NCBI RefSeq assembly: GCF_026712185.1
Contig: NZ_JAPPUX010000004.1
Span: 62,001 to 126,000, forward strand
Direction of reading: 5' to 3'
DNA from: Nocardioides pini
GTDB lineage: Bacteria; Actinomycetota; Actinomycetes; Propionibacteriales; Nocardioidaceae
Length of the DNA stretch: 64,000 bases
Shown: in pieces, positions 1 to 8,235 of the stretch
Numbering within the stretch: position 1 is the first letter of the stretch
Layout: the number at the start of each line of letters is the position of its first letter
Program-made: the position numbers and the translations under genes
The notes under the pieces: generated by a model
Database searches by the model: none
Told to the model about the DNA's origin: nothing
What the model saw: only the letters and a program-made list of their open reading frames with translations

Positions 1-1586
1 GCCGTCGCCACCCGCTTGATCGACCCGGCACGCACGTCGCCGACCGCGAAGACCCCAGCCAGGCTCGTCTCGAGGGGCAGGCGCCCCTCCCCTCCCGTGA
101 CGACGAACCCGGCGGCGTCGCGCTCGATCTCGGCGGGCAGCCACTGCGTGCGGGGCACCGACCCGATCAGCACGAAGAGGCCGCCGGCCGGGACCTCCTC
201 GCCGCCACCCGGACCGCTGTGCTGCTCGCCCAGCGTGAGGGCGGCCAGGCACCCGTCCTCCTCCCGCCCGTCGAGCACCGCCGTGCCGTAGCGGATGCCG
301 ACGTTGCGCGTGGCGTCGAGCTGGGCGATGAGGTACTCCGACATGCTCGCCGCCAGTGACTCCCCGCGCACGAGCAGGGTCACGTGGCGGGCGTAGCGGG
401 CGAGGTGCAGGGCGGCCTGCCCGGCCGAGTTGCCGCCCCCGACCACGTAGACCTCCATCCCGGCCATCGACGGCGCCTCGGCGACGGCCGCGCCGTAGAA
501 CACCCCTCGTCCGACGAGGCTCTCGAGCGCGGGCACCTCGAGGCGGCGGTAGTCGACGCCGGTGGCGATGACGACGCTGCGGCTGCGGATCACGCTGCCG
601 TCCGACATCGAGACCGTGCGGAGGTCGCCGTCCGTGCCGAGCGCCTGGACCTCGCGCAGGAAGGAGTACTCCGTGCCGAAGGACCAAGCCTGCTGGAACG
701 ACCGGTAGGCCAGGTGGGCGCCGCTGACGCCGCGGGAGAAACCCGGGTAGTTGCGGATGAGCGAGGACGTGCCGGCCTGGCCACCGACAGCGGACTGCTC
801 GACCACCATGGTCGACAGCCCCTCGGAGGAGGCGTACACCGCGGCGGCGAGCCCGCTGGGGCCGGCGCCGACCACCACCACGTCGTACACGTGGTCGGAC
901 GCCAGCGGTGCCATCAGTCCGAAGGCGTCGGCGATCTCGAGGTCGGTGGGCGCGACGAGCGTCGTCGGCGGGTTGGTGAACGCGAGCTGGAGGACCGGGA
1001 GCTCGGGGTCGGTGAGGCCCAGCCCCGCCAGCAGGCGGTTCGCGGACTCGGTGCCGACCTGGTGGAAGCCGACGGGGATGTGGTTGCGGCCGAACTGGTC
1101 GCGCAGCGCGTGGGTGCGCTCGTCGCGCTGCTCACCGATCATCCGCACGGCCTCGAAGCCGATGCCCTGCGCGAGGTGCCAGTCGTCCAGGGCGTCGGTG
1201 ATCGCGCCGTGGAACTCCTCGTCGCGCGGGCGCTCGGGCCGCAGCAGCACGAGCTCGGCGTGCCCGTGGCTGATGGCGGAGAAGACGTCGCGCGTGCTGG
1301 CGAAGTCGCCCCAGATGGCAGCGACCGCCCGCTTGGCCGACGGGTGCATCCCGTAGGCGCGGCGCAGGAAGTCGAGGCCGCCGCGGTCGTCGGGGCCGTA
1401 GCCGGCGATCACCAGCGCGACCTGCCGTCCCCACCGGCGCAACCCCTCCAGCACCGCGCGCGCATGGTCGTAGTCCGCGCAGACGACCACCTCGTAGTCG
1501 CCTCCGTACCGGCGCCGCAGCTCCGACCCCAGCACGTCCCTCGACGCCTCGTCGGTCGTGGCCAGCAGCAGGACAGGATCGCCCAT
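1..1586 (-). CDS. FAD-dependent thioredoxin-reductase-like protein with N-terminal receiver-like domain (3' end outside window)
   Basis: The C-terminus is cut by the window edge. Residues ~1-130 look like a response-regulator receiver fold but are degenerate: where the phospho-acceptor Asp is expected the sequence reads LVIAGYGPDD. From ~residue 225 a thioredoxin-reductase-type flavoprotein begins with a GxGxxG dinucleotide site (VVVGAGPSGLAAA), followed by the second nucleotide site VVGGGNSAGQAA. The redox CxxC that precedes this second site in TrxB is absent; the segment reads GRGVFYGAAVAEAP. This resembles the fused response-regulator/thioredoxin-reductase family of actinobacteria. It probably transfers electrons from NAD(P)H through FAD, but not by TrxB dithiol chemistry. 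The ATG at 1586 starts MGDPVLLLA. The physiological partner is unknown. Confidence 0.85.
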   Translation of the reverse strand, partial: MGDPVLLLATTDEASRDVLGSELRRRYGGDYEVVVCADYDHARAVLEGLRRWGRQVALVIAGYGPDDRGGLDFLRRAYGMHPSAKRAVAAIWGDFASTRDVFSAISHGHAELVLLRPERPRDEEFHGAITDALDDWHLAQGIGFEAVRMIGEQRDERTHALRDQFGRNHIPVGFHQVGTESANRLLAGLGLTDPELPVLQLAFTNPPTTLVAPTDLEIADAFGLMAPLASDHVYDVVVVGAGPSGLAAAVYASSEGLSTMVVEQSAVGGQAGTSSLIRNYPGFSRGVSGAHLAYRSFQQAWSFGTEYSFLREVQALGTDGDLRTVSMSDGSVIRSRSVVIATGVDYRRLEVPALESLVGRGVFYGAAVAEAPSMAGMEVYVVGGGNSAGQAALHLARYARHVTLLVRGESLAASMSEYLIAQLDATRNVGIRYGTAVLDGREEDGCLAALTLGEQHSGPGGGEEVPAGGLFVLIGSVPRTQWLPAEIERDAAGFVVTGGEGRLPLETSLAGVFAVGDVRAGSIKRVAT

Positions 1587-1681
1587 GACGGCCTCCCTCG
1601 AGCCTCCAGATCGCCACCGACGCTACTCCGGCGCCGCGGCGGGCGGCGACACCATTTCTGGGGGTCTGGACCGCCGCCGCG

Positions 1682-1726
1682 GCGGGTCCGTCAGCGGGTC
1701 CGTCAGCGGGTCCGTCAGCGGGTCGG
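1682..1726. repeat. 12-bp tandem repeat, about 3.7 copies
   Basis: The unit GCGGGTCCGTCA occurs three times exactly (1682-1693, 1694-1705, 1706-1717) followed by a partial copy. It lies between the flavoprotein start and the glycosylase 3' end and supplies the glycosylase TGA stop. Variation in copy number would change only non-coding sequence and the stop region. Confidence 0.9.
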
Positions 1727-2662
1727 CAGGTGCGTGGGGACGCTCATCCGCGGGCCCCGCCGCGGCCGGGACCGGCCGCCGGCCATCGCCATGGCGGCAG
1801 CCCGCCCACGCTGGGGGCGGTAGGGCTCGAGCAGCTCCCCCATCTCCTCGTCGGTGATGTCGTGGCCCACGAGCGCCCAGCCGACCCAGTTGGCGAGGTG
1901 GTAGTCACCGAAGCTGACCGCGTCGGGGTCCCCGAGCGCGCGCTGGCGCACCTCGGCACTGGTCCACACACCGACCCCGCGCACCGAGCGGAGCCGGCGG
2001 TCGGCCTCCTCGACGGGCACCTCGGTCACCCGCTCGAGCGAGGCCGCCAGCCGGCAGGCGGTGACCACCGTGCGGGACTGGGCCGGCTGGACGCCGAGCC
2101 GCAGCCACTCCCACGACGGGATCGCGGCGATCGTGTCGGGCGTCGGCTGCAGCATCAGCCGCAGCGGCGCGACGGGCCCGGGCGCGGGCTCGCCGTGGCG
2201 TCGTACGAGCTCGCGGAACGAGCCGAAGGCCTGCTTGCCGGTGACCTTCTGCTCGAGGATCGAGGGCACCAGCGACTCCATCACGAGCCCGGTGCGGCCG
2301 ATCCGCCAGTGCCGGTGCGTGCGCCAGCCGGCCGCGACCTCGGGGTGGTGGTGCGGCTCGAAGGCCGAGGGGTCGTCGTCGGCGCCCAGCAGCGCGGGCA
2401 TCCGGTCGAGCGCCCACTCCGCTCCCGGTCCCCAGGCCCGGCCGAGGACCTCCCCCGCCGACGGCCGCGGCTGCACGCACAGCGAGGCCGGCCCCTCCGG
2501 CGTGCGCATGGCGCGCCAGATCCGGCCGGACTCCTCGTGGCGCTGCGTCGGGTCACCCGCCCCACGGCGCTGCGGGCGCAGCACCTGCGCCGGCGCGCAG
2601 GGCCAGTCGGGCACCCAGGTGCGGGTCCGCTCGCCCGCATCAGGACCGGTCGTGGGGGCCAT
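1715..2662 (-). CDS. AlkA-like DNA-3-methyladenine glycosylase (HhH-GPD family)
   Basis: A 315-residue base-excision DNA glycosylase of the HhH-GPD superfamily, which removes alkylated bases. The hairpin-helix-hairpin reads LRSVRGVGVWTSAEV and is followed by a Gly/Pro-rich turn and the presumed catalytic Asp in SFGDYHLANW. An upstream ILEQKVTGKQAFGSFREL helix matches the family. The ATG at 2662 is preferred; an in-frame GTG at 2686 would add eight residues and would leave almost no space for the divergent kynA promoter. There is no methyltransferase (Ada) domain. The Arg-rich C-terminal tail is likely disordered. The stop lies in a short tandem repeat. Confidence 0.85.
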   Translation of the reverse strand: MAPTTGPDAGERTRTWVPDWPCAPAQVLRPQRRGAGDPTQRHEESGRIWRAMRTPEGPASLCVQPRPSAGEVLGRAWGPGAEWALDRMPALLGADDDPSAFEPHHHPEVAAGWRTHRHWRIGRTGLVMESLVPSILEQKVTGKQAFGSFRELVRRHGEPAPGPVAPLRLMLQPTPDTIAAIPSWEWLRLGVQPAQSRTVVTACRLAASLERVTEVPVEEADRRLRSVRGVGVWTSAEVRQRALGDPDAVSFGDYHLANWVGWALVGHDITDEEMGELLEPYRPQRGRAAAMAMAGGRSRPRRGPRMSVPTHLPTR

Positions 2663-2703
2663 GGGTGCGACGGTAGACGAGAGCACCGACTACCTTGCAG
2701 TCC

Positions 2704-3570
2704 ATGGCACAGGCACCGGGTGGCACACCGAACCAGCGCGACCTCGAGGAGGGCATCCAGCGCGACTTCTCACGGTCGATGTCCTACGGCGACTACCTGC
2801 GCCTCGACGTGCTGCTGTCGGCCCAGCAGCCGTTGTCCGACCCGCAGCAGCACGACGAGCTGCTCTTCATCATCCAGCACCAGACGAGCGAGCTGTGGCT
2901 CAAGCTGATGGTCCACGAGCTGCGCTCGGCCCGCGCGCTGCTGCGCAGCGACGACCTCTCCCCCGCCCTCAAGCGGCTGGCACGGGTCAAGCACATCCAG
3001 CACACGCTCACCGACCAGTGGTCCGTGCTGGCGACGCTGACGCCGTCGGAGTACGCCGAGATCCGGCCGTTCCTCGCCACCAGCTCGGGATTCCAGTCGG
3101 CGCAGTACCGCGAGGTGGAGTTCCTGCTCGGCAACAAGAACGCCGACATGGTGAAGGTCTTCTCCCACGACGAGTCGGCGCGCGTCGCGCTCGAGCAGCT
3201 GCTCCACGAGCCGTCGCTCTACGACGAGTTCCTGGCCTACCTCGCGCGCCAGGGGTACGCCGTCCCGCAGCGGCTGCTCGACCGGGACCCGACGCTGCCG
3301 CACACCACCGACGCCGGCCTCGTCGACCTCTTCGCGTCCGTCTACGCCGCCCCTGCCGAGCACTGGGGCGTCTACGAGACCTGCGAGGAGCTCGTCGACG
3401 TCGAGGACGCCTTCCAGCAGTGGCGCTTCCGCCACCTCCAGGTCGTGCAGCGCACGATCGGCCACAAGGTCGGCACCGGCGGGTCGTCGGGCGTCGACTT
3501 CCTGCGCCGGGCCCTCGACCTGACGTTCTTCCCCGAGCTCTACGAGGTGCGGACGCGCATCGGGCAGTAG
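2704..3570 (+). CDS. kynA: Tryptophan 2,3-dioxygenase
   Basis: A haem enzyme that opens the indole ring of L-tryptophan with O2 to give N-formylkynurenine, the first kynurenine-pathway step; cytosolic. At 288 aa it is the usual bacterial length. Family blocks are clear: FIIQHQTSELWLKLM near residue 60 (distal His and substrate pocket), FQSAQYREVEFLLGNK near 140, and WRFRHLQVVQRTIGHK followed by GTGGSSG near 240-265 (proximal haem His and substrate loop). The ATG at 2704 is preferred over an upstream in-frame TTG at 2695. It is divergent from the glycosylase with only about 40 bp between starts. No kynurenine formamidase or kynureninase lies beside it. Confidence 0.95.
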   Translation: MAQAPGGTPNQRDLEEGIQRDFSRSMSYGDYLRLDVLLSAQQPLSDPQQHDELLFIIQHQTSELWLKLMVHELRSARALLRSDDLSPALKRLARVKHIQHTLTDQWSVLATLTPSEYAEIRPFLATSSGFQSAQYREVEFLLGNKNADMVKVFSHDESARVALEQLLHEPSLYDEFLAYLARQGYAVPQRLLDRDPTLPHTTDAGLVDLFASVYAAPAEHWGVYETCEELVDVEDAFQQWRFRHLQVVQRTIGHKVGTGGSSGVDFLRRALDLTFFPELYEVRTRIGQ

Positions 3571-3588
3571 GTTCCGGTCACCCGCTCG

Positions 3589-3602
3589 CTCCGTCGACGG
3601 AG
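3589..3602. other. 14-bp perfect palindrome downstream of kynA
   Basis: CTCCGTCGACGGAG is self-complementary (5-bp stem, TCGA loop). It sits 18 bp after the kynA stop in the 95-bp gap before pepN. It may be a weak hairpin or a protein site; there is no T-run, so a terminator call is not secure. Confidence 0.3.
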
Positions 3603-3665
3603 GCGTCCTAGGCTGCGAGCGGCGCTCGATCGGGGCGTCGTCCGCCGACAGTGAGGACCACGCCC

Positions 3666-6098
3666 GTGCCCGTCCGCAGCCTGCGACAGGAGGAGGCGAT
3701 CGAGCGCGCGGCGCTGCTGTCGGTCACCTCCTACGACATCGCCATCGACCTCACCGACCTGCCCGGGGGTCCCGCGTTCCGGGCCGTCAGCACGGTGCGG
3801 TTCACGGCCACCGACGGCGCGTCGACGTTCGTCGACTGCTGCGCCGAGGTGGAGTCGGCGACCCTCAACGGCGCGCCGCTGCCGGCGGCCGCGGAAGGGC
3901 GCATCGCCCTCGCCGGCCTCCGGCAGGACAACGAGCTGGTGGTGGCCACGGTGCAGAGGGACACCAAGGACGGTCGCGGCGTGCACCGGGCGGTGGACCC
4001 CGCCGACGACAACGTCTACCTCTGGACCACCTTCGAGCCCGACGAGGCGCGCTACGCGTGGGCCTGCTTCGACCAGCCCGACCTCAAGGCCCCGCACGCG
4101 TTCACCGTCACCGCGCCGGAGTCGTGGACCGTGGTCAGCAACTCGGGCGACCCGGTGGTCGAGGACGTCGGTGGCGCCCGCCGCTGGACCTTCGAGCCCA
4201 CGCCGCCGCTGTCGACGTACAACCCGGTCGTCGTGGCCGGACCTTTCGTCGAGCTGCGGAAGGAGGCCGGCGGCCACGACCTGGGGCTCTACGCCCGCCA
4301 GACCCTCGCGTCCGTGCTCGAGCGCGACGCCGAGCAGCTGTTCACCCTCACAGCACAGGGACTCGCGTTCTTCGGCGACCGCTTCGGCATGCCGTTCCCG
4401 CAGCGCAGCTACGACCAGGTCTTCCTGCCCGAGTTCGGAGGGGCGATGGAGAACTACGGCTGCGTCACGTGGACCGACGACATCCTCCGCCGCCACGAGC
4501 CGACCACCGGCGAGTGGCAGTGGTTCGCCAACGTGCTGCTGCACGAGATGGCCCACATGTGGTTCGGCAACATCGTCACGATGCGCTGGTGGGACGACCT
4601 CTGGCTGAACGAGGCCTTCGCCGAGTTCGCCTGCATGTGGGCGGCCGAGCGCGCGACGGCCTACGGCGACACCGCGGCGAACAACCTCGTGCACGAGAAG
4701 CTGTCCGCCTACCTCGCCGACCAGGGCCCCAGCTCGCACCCCATCCGCCAGCCCGTGGCGTCGGTCGCCGACGCCGAGTCGATCTTCGACTCGATCACCT
4801 ATCCCAAGGGCGCCGCGGTGCTCAAGCAGCTCATGCACTACGTGGGCGAGGAGACGTTCGGCAGGGGCATGAGCGACTACTTCGCCGAGCACGCCTGGGG
4901 CAACACCACCCTCGACGACCTCATCGCCTCGCTGGAGCGGGCGAGCGGGCGCGACCTGCAGCCCTGGCGCACGGCGTGGCTCGAGACCGCGGGCGTCGAC
5001 CGGCTCGGGATCGAGCAGACGGCCGACGGCCTGGTGCTGACCGCGGTCGGCGCGCACGGCGCCCCGCACCCGCAGGTGGTGGGCGTGGGTGCCTACCGCC
5101 GCACGGGCGACGCACTCGAGGAGGTGGGGTCCGTCATCGTCGAGGTCGACTCCGAGCGCACGCCGGTCGAGGGCCTGCCGGAGGCCGACCTGTACCTCGT
5201 GAACCACGACGACACGACCTTCGCCACGACGCGCCCCGACGCCGCCGGTCGCGAGGTGCTGGTGGGACGTCCGTCCGGACTGCCCACGACGCTCGCGCGC
5301 GCGGTGGCGATCGCGACGGTGTGGGACATGCTCTCCAGCGGCGAGGCGACCGCCGGCGAGGCCGTGGGCGCGATCACCGACGTGCTCTCGGTCGAGACGG
5401 TCGAGACCGTCGTCGACCCGTGCATGGACCTCGCCCTCAGCGCCGCCCAGCAGTGGGCGCCCGAGTCCGAGCGGGCCGGCCTCGAGGCCCGGGTCGCCGG
5501 CGCGGCGCGCCACCTGCTCGGTGCCGGGGTGTCGCGCCAGACGGCGCTGCGCGCGCTGGTACGCACGGCGGCGAGCGTGGACGACCTCGACGCGCTGCGC
5601 GATGAGGTCGGGGACGACGTCGACCTCCAGTGGTACGTCCTCGAGCGTCGCGCCCAGCTCGGCACCGTGGACGCCGACGCCGTGCGGGCGCTGGAGGACC
5701 GCGACCCCGACCCCGACGCGTGGGTGCGGGCGCTGACCGTCCGGGCGAGCTCACCCTTCCCGGAGGCCAAGGAGGAGGCGTGGACCAAGGTGGTCGACCG
5801 CACGGTGCCGGTGCAGTCCGCGCGCGTCGTCGCCGCCGCGTTCTGGCGACCGGGCCAGGAGCAGGTGCTCGCGCCCTACCTCGACCGCTACCTCGAGGCG
5901 CTCCCGACGCTGCACGAGGGCGGGATGATCCCCGGCCTCGCACTGACCGCGACGCTCTTCCCGGTGTACGCCGTCGACGAGGCCTGGGTGGCGCGCGCCC
6001 GCGAGGTCGCGGCCGCCCAGGCTGCCCCGGTCGTGGTCAGCGCGCTCACCGAGCGCTCCGAGGAGGTGCTGCGGATGGTGCGCACCCGCGGCCTGTGA
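3666..6098 (+). CDS. pepN: Aminopeptidase N (M1 zinc metallopeptidase)
   Basis: Removes N-terminal residues from peptides in the cytosol during protein turnover. The M1 signature is intact: substrate loop GAMEN near residue 258, zinc site HEMAH at ~293-297 with the third ligand Glu in NEAFAEF ~20 residues later, and a conserved Tyr in the SITYPKGAAVL segment. At about 810 aa it matches the actinobacterial PepN with a C-terminal helical ERAP1-like domain (ending near LRMVRTRGL). Two in-frame GTG starts exist. The one at 3666 is chosen because GAGG at 3653-3656 sits nine bases before it; 3651 would add five residues. It is convergent with the rpf-like gene. Confidence 0.95.
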   Translation: MPVRSLRQEEAIERAALLSVTSYDIAIDLTDLPGGPAFRAVSTVRFTATDGASTFVDCCAEVESATLNGAPLPAAAEGRIALAGLRQDNELVVATVQRDTKDGRGVHRAVDPADDNVYLWTTFEPDEARYAWACFDQPDLKAPHAFTVTAPESWTVVSNSGDPVVEDVGGARRWTFEPTPPLSTYNPVVVAGPFVELRKEAGGHDLGLYARQTLASVLERDAEQLFTLTAQGLAFFGDRFGMPFPQRSYDQVFLPEFGGAMENYGCVTWTDDILRRHEPTTGEWQWFANVLLHEMAHMWFGNIVTMRWWDDLWLNEAFAEFACMWAAERATAYGDTAANNLVHEKLSAYLADQGPSSHPIRQPVASVADAESIFDSITYPKGAAVLKQLMHYVGEETFGRGMSDYFAEHAWGNTTLDDLIASLERASGRDLQPWRTAWLETAGVDRLGIEQTADGLVLTAVGAHGAPHPQVVGVGAYRRTGDALEEVGSVIVEVDSERTPVEGLPEADLYLVNHDDTTFATTRPDAAGREVLVGRPSGLPTTLARAVAIATVWDMLSSGEATAGEAVGAITDVLSVETVETVVDPCMDLALSAAQQWAPESERAGLEARVAGAARHLLGAGVSRQTALRALVRTAASVDDLDALRDEVGDDVDLQWYVLERRAQLGTVDADAVRALEDRDPDPDAWVRALTVRASSPFPEAKEEAWTKVVDRTVPVQSARVVAAAFWRPGQEQVLAPYLDRYLEALPTLHEGGMIPGLALTATLFPVYAVDEAWVARAREVAAAQAAPVVVSALTERSEEVLRMVRTRGL

Positions 6099-6131
6099 GG
6101 GCGTGCCCTCCCCGGTGAGGGGGTCAGCTCG

Positions 6132-6971
6132 TCAGAGCAGGCGCCCGCAGTTGGGCCACGGCGAGCGGCCGCGCTGCTGGTAGAGCAGCTTGGCGCGGTA
6201 GGTCTGCTCAGCGGCCGAGGCGGCGGTGGGGACGCCCGAGCCGCCGACGCTGCGCCAGGTGCCGATGTCGAACTGGTAGAGCCCGTAGTAGCCGGCCGGG
6301 TTGACCGCACGCGGGTTGCCGCCGGACTCGCAGTTGGCGAGCGCGGCCCAGTTGAGGCCGTCGGCGCCGGTCACGGCGTTCGCCTTGCGACCCACGAGCA
6401 CGCGACGCGGGCGGGGGTCCTTGACGAGCTTGCGCTTGACCACGCGGTACTTCACGGGCTCGCCGTTGTGCAGGGTCTTCACAGCGACGACCTCGCGGAC
6501 GCCGGGGCGGCCCTCGCGCACGACCTTGCGGCGGCCGGGCTTCAGCTTGGTCGTCGCGACCTCGACGGTGCGGGGCCGCACGCGCTCACGCTTGGTCTTG
6601 CGCTCCTTGACGACGTCGGTCAGGCGGACGACGTCGCCCTGGCGCAGGCGCTTGCGGGGACCGTCGACCTCACGGCCGTCACGGACGACGTCGACGAGGT
6701 CGTTGCCGTCGACGGGCACGCCCTGGGCCTCGAGGAGCTCTCCGGGCCACGCGCGCGGCACGGTCGCGACCTCGACACGCGGCTGGTCGGCCACCTTGAG
6801 GCTGACGGCCACGGCGTCGCGGCTCGTCTCCTGGGCGGCGGCGGAGCTGCCGGGCACCAGGGTCAGGGCGAGGGTGGCTGCGGCAGCGCCGGCGGCGGCG
6901 CCTCGCAGACGGGTGGACATTGCGGGGGTGGTGGCAGGTGTGGTGGTGGCACGCACGTGCTTGGACCTCAC
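6132..6971 (-). CDS. Resuscitation-promoting-factor-like secreted transglycosylase with G5 domain
   Basis: An exported cell-wall hydrolase predicted to cut peptidoglycan glycan strands during growth restart or resuscitation. Order: basic N-terminus and Ala-rich signal peptide ending near GSSAAAQE, a short DUF348-like stretch, a very Lys/Arg-rich G5 domain (cell-surface adhesion), then the Rpf domain from LNWAALANCESGGNP to the end. The catalytic Glu is in NCESGG, and two Cys (NCESGG and WPNCG) fit the Rpf disulfide. The start is uncertain. GTG 6971 gives a classic basic signal-peptide start and has AGGAGG ~13 bases upstream; ATG 6920 would give 262 aa. It resembles RpfB but has fewer DUF348 repeats. 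Confidence 0.88.
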   Translation of the reverse strand: MRSKHVRATTTPATTPAMSTRLRGAAAGAAAATLALTLVPGSSAAAQETSRDAVAVSLKVADQPRVEVATVPRAWPGELLEAQGVPVDGNDLVDVVRDGREVDGPRKRLRQGDVVRLTDVVKERKTKRERVRPRTVEVATTKLKPGRRKVVREGRPGVREVVAVKTLHNGEPVKYRVVKRKLVKDPRPRRVLVGRKANAVTGADGLNWAALANCESGGNPRAVNPAGYYGLYQFDIGTWRSVGGSGVPTAASAAEQTYRAKLLYQQRGRSPWPNCGRLL

Positions 6972-7157
6972 GGGGGTTGTGCGCCTCCTGGGGCGCTCGG
7001 ACGCGACACCGTCGAGTCGGGCGTCGAGGCCGCGGCGGGCGTCACCTCGCGATGGGAGGCGGCCCCGTCCACGACGGGGACCACTGCCTGCGGCTCTTCC
7101 ACCAGAACACGATCGGGCGGGCATGTCGAATCCGCGGCGGGTGCGTGCCCGCCTCCC

Positions 7158-7191
7158 ACCGGGTCCGCGTGAGGCAACTCACGGACCCGGT
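7158..7191. other. Strong 14-bp stem-loop between rpf-like gene and App1-type gene
   Basis: Left arm ACCGGGTCCGCGTGAG and right arm CTCACGGACCCGGT pair over 14 bp with a 2-nt bulge and a GCAA loop. It lies 16 bp before the GTG of the App1-type gene. On the other strand it is in the ~235-bp leader or promoter of the rpf-like gene. It could be an operator, or an RNA hairpin in the rpf leader. Confidence 0.7.
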
Positions 7192-7194
7192 GAA

Positions 7195-7200
7195 TACGGT
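7195..7200 (+). promoter_or_regulatory. Putative -10 element, possible leaderless start
   Basis: TACGGT (within TGAATACGGT) lies six bases before the GTG at 7207. That is the distance expected from a -10 element to the transcription start, so transcription could begin at the start codon itself. No Shine-Dalgarno sequence is visible before this gene, which agrees with a leaderless mRNA. No clear -35 is seen. Confidence 0.35.
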
Positions 7201-7206
7201 TGCCCC

Positions 7207-8223
7207 GTGGATCTCCAACGACTGGTCGTCACGGCCGAGCGCGCGTGGGACGGTGCCCGGCTGCGGCGCAGGCGGTCCCGCACGCCGGAGCACTTCAGGA
7301 TCGAGCCCTACATCGGCCACGGCGGACAGAAGGGCGTCGTCGTCCGCGGACGGGTCCTGGACAACCCGATGGAGGCCGAGACCGTCGAGGGCGAGGGCGT
7401 GGGTGCCGCGGTCCGTCGTACGCTCCGCAACTTCCTCACCGACGAGCTGCCCGGCGTCCCCCTCGAGGTCACCGTGGGCGGGGCCACCGTGCAGACCGCC
7501 TCCGACCCGGAGGGCTACTTCCTCGTGCGCGTCCCCGCCCCGCCGGAGACGCTCGAGAGCCCGTGGACCCGAGGGAGGGTCGCGCTCCGCGGCAGCTACC
7601 GCGGCACCACGGGGCACTCGGCAGCCGTCGACGTGCGCGTCCCCTCCGGCGACGCCCGGTTCGGCATCGTGTCCGACGTCGACGACACGATCCTGCAGAC
7701 CGGCGTCCAGCGAGCCGGGCGGATGGTCCTGCAGACGCTCACCGGGTCCTCGCTGACCCGTACGCCGTTCCCCGGTGCGGCCGAGCTCTACCGCGACCTC
7801 GCCGCCGACCAGAACCCCGTCTTCTACGTCTCGTCGAGCCCGTGGAACCTGCACTCGTTCCTGGTCGGCTTCCTGCGCCACCGCGGCTTCCCGCTCGGCC
7901 CCGTCCTGCTGCGCGACCTGCTCGGCACGTGGCGGGGACGCGAGCAGAAGCACGACCGCATCCGGGAGGTGCTCGACCTCCACCCGGACCTGCCGTTCGT
8001 CCTCATCGGCGACTCCGGCGAGCACGACCCCGAGATCTACGCCGACATCGTGCGCGAGCACCCCGGACGGATCCTGGCGGTCTACATCCGTGAGGTGCGG
8101 CTCGACCCGGGCGACGGGCGGGTGGAGAAGGTCGCCGACGCCTGGGGCCCGGACGTGCCGTTCGTGCTGGCAGCGGACACCGAGGCCGTGCGCCGACACG
8201 CGCACGGCCTCGGGTTGCTCTGA
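7207..8223 (+). CDS. App1-type phosphatase (DUF2183 catalytic domain)
   Basis: A 338-aa member of the App1 family, HAD-like enzymes known in yeast as Mg-dependent phosphatidate phosphatases; the bacterial substrate is not known. The N-terminal half (~1-145) is a beta-rich domain with a possible transthyretin-like stretch (GVPLEVTVGGATV to DPEGYFLVRV). The catalytic DxDxT motif is SDVDDTI at 156-162. Later conserved blocks are FYVSSSPWNL and the acidic GDSGEHDPEIY. There is no signal peptide or membrane segment. The GTG at 7207 is chosen from domain limits. Transcription is divergent from the rpf-like gene, perhaps leaderless. Confidence 0.87.
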   Translation: MDLQRLVVTAERAWDGARLRRRRSRTPEHFRIEPYIGHGGQKGVVVRGRVLDNPMEAETVEGEGVGAAVRRTLRNFLTDELPGVPLEVTVGGATVQTASDPEGYFLVRVPAPPETLESPWTRGRVALRGSYRGTTGHSAAVDVRVPSGDARFGIVSDVDDTILQTGVQRAGRMVLQTLTGSSLTRTPFPGAAELYRDLAADQNPVFYVSSSPWNLHSFLVGFLRHRGFPLGPVLLRDLLGTWRGREQKHDRIREVLDLHPDLPFVLIGDSGEHDPEIYADIVREHPGRILAVYIREVRLDPGDGRVEKVADAWGPDVPFVLAADTEAVRRHAHGLGLL

Positions 8224-8235
8224 CCGCCCCCGGCG

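Noticed and set aside
6105..6122. Terminator between pepN and the rpf-like gene
   Set aside because: Only a 5-bp CCCTC/GAGGG stem with no T-run; too weak to report as a feature.
6972..7206. Possible ydaO (cyclic-di-AMP) riboswitch in the leader of the rpf-like gene
   Set aside because: Such riboswitches often precede rpf genes, but the conserved core sequences were not found. Only simple hairpins are present.
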